Origin: JALYGJ01 sp963781705
Lineage (GTDB): Bacteria; Chloroflexota; Limnocylindria; Limnocylindrales; CSP1-4
Length of the DNA: 64,000 bases
Direction of reading: 5' to 3'
Assembly (NCBI GenBank): GCA_963781705.1
Contig: CAWAGP010000001.1
Coordinates: 682,001 to 746,000 of the forward strand
The notes beneath the pieces were generated by a model that saw only the letters and a list, made by a program, of their open reading frames with translations, was not told the DNA's origin and searched no databases. Numbering within the stretch: position 1 is the first letter of the stretch; every line of letters starts with the position of its first letter. Of the stretch, positions 62,551 to 64,000 are shown piece by piece. Both the position numbers and the translations under genes were made by a program.

Positions 62551-64000
62551 TCAGTGCAGAATCGAGGTCATCAGCTGGATGAAGACCAGCACCAGGACGA
62601 CGACCAGGATCGCCATGCCGACCGTCAGCGCGCCCGTCAGCAGCGACGACGACTGACGTGCGGCCGCGTCGCCATCGGCCGACAGCGTCGCCGTATTCGG
62701 CTCGGATGAGAGGAACCACAGGTCCGACGTGTCGGGCGAAGTGCCCTGATGGCCGGCGGCAGATGCCGTGGATGCTACTGAACTCGAACTTGCTTCCGCC
62801 TTGACGGCTGGCTCAACCGGCGCAGCGGGCACCTGCGCCAGCGGGTCGTTGATGGGCACCGCCGGGTTCACGAACACGGATTCGGGCGGTGCAAACTCGG
62901 GGGCGGCCGACGGCACTGCCGGAAGGGGACCCTCGCGCGATGTGGCGGATGACCATGGATCTGACCGGCTCGTGGGCTCGGGCTCGACCTCGGGCTCGGG
63001 GGCGGACACAACCTCGGTTGTGGGCGCCGGCTCGCTCACAGCAGCGCCCTCCGGCCAAGTTAGCGTCGGCTGGCTCCAGGCTCCGACCCAGTCGGCGGCC
63101 GGATTGTCCGCGTCTTCGATGGGCTCGTCCCAGGCCGCTTCCTGTTCGCGCGGAGCGCGCGGTTCGAACTCAGGGTGACGCGGCTTGAGCAGGTCGCGTT
63201 CACCTTCTGGCCGCTGCGATCCGTCGACGATGGCGAACTCGATGCGCACGACTACGTTGGCAGGATTACCCGGTGATGTGGTTGCCGTGGCAGCGGTCAC
63301 CATGGGCACCAGGAACGGCGCCGCTTCGGGCTGGTGGTCGGCAACCGTCAATGACTGGGTCTCATCCACGTTGGCGACCGGCGCTGGGTCGACATCCTCT
63401 TCGTCGACGGTCGCGTCCTGAACGGCTGCGGATGCCTCGGCGAACAAGTCGTCCGGCGGCGTCGGGCCAAGCGGCAAATCGGACGCAATCGATGGCGCCA
63501 CTGACGGCAGCGGCTCGGGCTCGGGCATCGAACCAGGCCACTCATCTACCGACGTATCGGCTCGCACGGATGGCGTTTGGTCGTCCTCGACGACAGCGTT
63601 CTCGGTCTCTTCCATCCACGGCACGAATTCGGTCGGCGAGCCGGCCGCCGCCGGCAGATCGAAGGCGTCGGCAGGGAAGTCGTCCGCCTGCGGAGCGGAA
63701 GCGACAGCTTCCGGAGTCGCGTCGACAACTGCCGGCTCATGATCGTCGAAGGCAAACATCGCTGGTCGGCTGGCGTCTGCCGCTTCGGCCAATGGCGGCC
63801 ATTCGATCCGCTCGTAGTCGGCGGCGTAGCCGTTCTGGCCCGGCCAGGCCGGAGTAGTCGGCCGCGCAACGTCCTCGAGCACTGGCGCAAACGCATCGTA
63901 CGGGTCCGCGACCGGCGTTTGGGTCGGCACTTCGGACGCTGCCGCAGCGACCCACGCGTCGTCGGACGGCCGATCCCACGACGGTCGCTCGTCGGCCTGG
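62551..64000 (-). CDS. Acidic low-complexity protein with C-terminal membrane anchor (N-terminus beyond window)
   Basis: The frame is open to the right edge (at least 480 codons; no start needed inside). The visible part is acidic, Ala/Pro/Glu/Asp-rich and repetitive in feel (for example DRPSDDAWVAAAASEVPT, FAPPESVFVNPAVPINDPL), and ends in one strong helix (LLTGALTVGMAILVVVLVLVF) with a short tail, so it is probably a tail-anchored or single-pass protein with its bulk in one compartment. No family recognised; GTG at 63930 is merely an internal codon. Confidence 0.7.
   Translation of the reverse strand, partial: QADERPSWDRPSDDAWVAAAASEVPTQTPVADPYDAFAPVLEDVARPTTPAWPGQNGYAADYERIEWPPLAEAADASRPAMFAFDDHEPAVVDATPEAVASAPQADDFPADAFDLPAAAGSPTEFVPWMEETENAVVEDDQTPSVRADTSVDEWPGSMPEPEPLPSVAPSIASDLPLGPTPPDDLFAEASAAVQDATVDEEDVDPAPVANVDETQSLTVADHQPEAAPFLVPMVTAATATTSPGNPANVVVRIEFAIVDGSQRPEGERDLLKPRHPEFEPRAPREQEAAWDEPIEDADNPAADWVGAWSQPTLTWPEGAAVSEPAPTTEVVSAPEPEVEPEPTSRSDPWSSATSREGPLPAVPSAAPEFAPPESVFVNPAVPINDPLAQVPAAPVEPAVKAEASSSSVASTASAAGHQGTSPDTSDLWFLSSEPNTATLSADGDAAARQSSSLLTGALTVGMAILVVVLVLVFIQLMTSILH

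Overview
The window is one contiguous, very gene-dense piece of a high-GC (roughly two-thirds G+C) bacterial chromosome. I find no insertion sequence, phage gene, CRISPR array or plasmid function. The gene set points to a free-living aerobic heterotroph. GAF/GGDEF signalling, DesK/NarL-type two-component pairs, a multi-membrane LCP protein, a split-alpha-subunit transhydrogenase, many GTG starts and many apparently leaderless genes fit a high-GC Chloroflexota, with Actinomycetota as the main alternative. That assignment is inference, since no rRNA or marker-protein tree is available here.

Layout. At 1-8.3 kb: a PIG-L deacetylase (cut by the left edge), a Bcp peroxiredoxin, and a minus-strand thiamine operon (thiamine pyrophosphokinase, then a thiamine-type ABC transporter binding protein, permease and ATPase) headed by a clear TPP riboswitch. 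These are followed by a YbaK-type deacylase and two poorly characterised proteins. At 8.3-24.7 kb: a DNA-binding-domain/GAF/GGDEF protein, a SAM hydrolase, a WYL regulator, a SRPBCC plus large membrane protein pair, the pntAA-pntAB-pntB transhydrogenase operon, a GlcD-type oxidase with a DUF72 protein, an EamA transporter, and a sensor kinase/response regulator pair. A mostly non-coding stretch with strong inverted repeats lies at 24.73-25.22 kb.

From 25.5 to 41 kb lies a purine-catabolism island: guanine deaminase and a D-aminoacylase-like enzyme; a three-subunit xanthine dehydrogenase in a seven-gene overlapping chain with malate synthase, a NUDIX hydrolase and polyphosphate kinase 2; then 5-hydroxyisourate hydrolase, OHCU decarboxylase and urate oxidase, divergent from a DUF3830 protein and a hydantoinase/allantoinase-type amidohydrolase; and a MocA-type molybdenum-cofactor cytidylyltransferase. 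Read together, they can carry guanine to xanthine, urate and S-allantoin, open the ring, and feed glyoxylate (after steps not seen here) into malate.

From 41 to 64 kb: a TrmB-type regulator, a YyaL/DUF255 protein, a HAD phosphatase, an LCP-family protein, a cupredoxin, a giant LuxR-family ATPase regulator with a damaged Walker A motif, a divergent orphan DNA methyltransferase, an M20 amidohydrolase, a tRNA-Ile with the uncommon UAU anticodon, an ABC exporter beside a DesK-type kinase/regulator pair, an aminotransferase-fold protein lacking the PLP lysine and overlapping an ATP-dependent DNA ligase, a GNAT acetyltransferase, a sulfite-oxidase-like molybdoprotein, an LLM flavin oxidoreductase, a perfect bidirectional terminator, an ErpA/HesB protein, and an acidic tail-anchored protein cut by the right edge.

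Two themes run through the window. Operons are packed with 1-4-base start/stop overlaps. At least thirteen genes have a TANNNT hexamer only 6-8 bases before the start codon, the signature expected of leaderless transcription.
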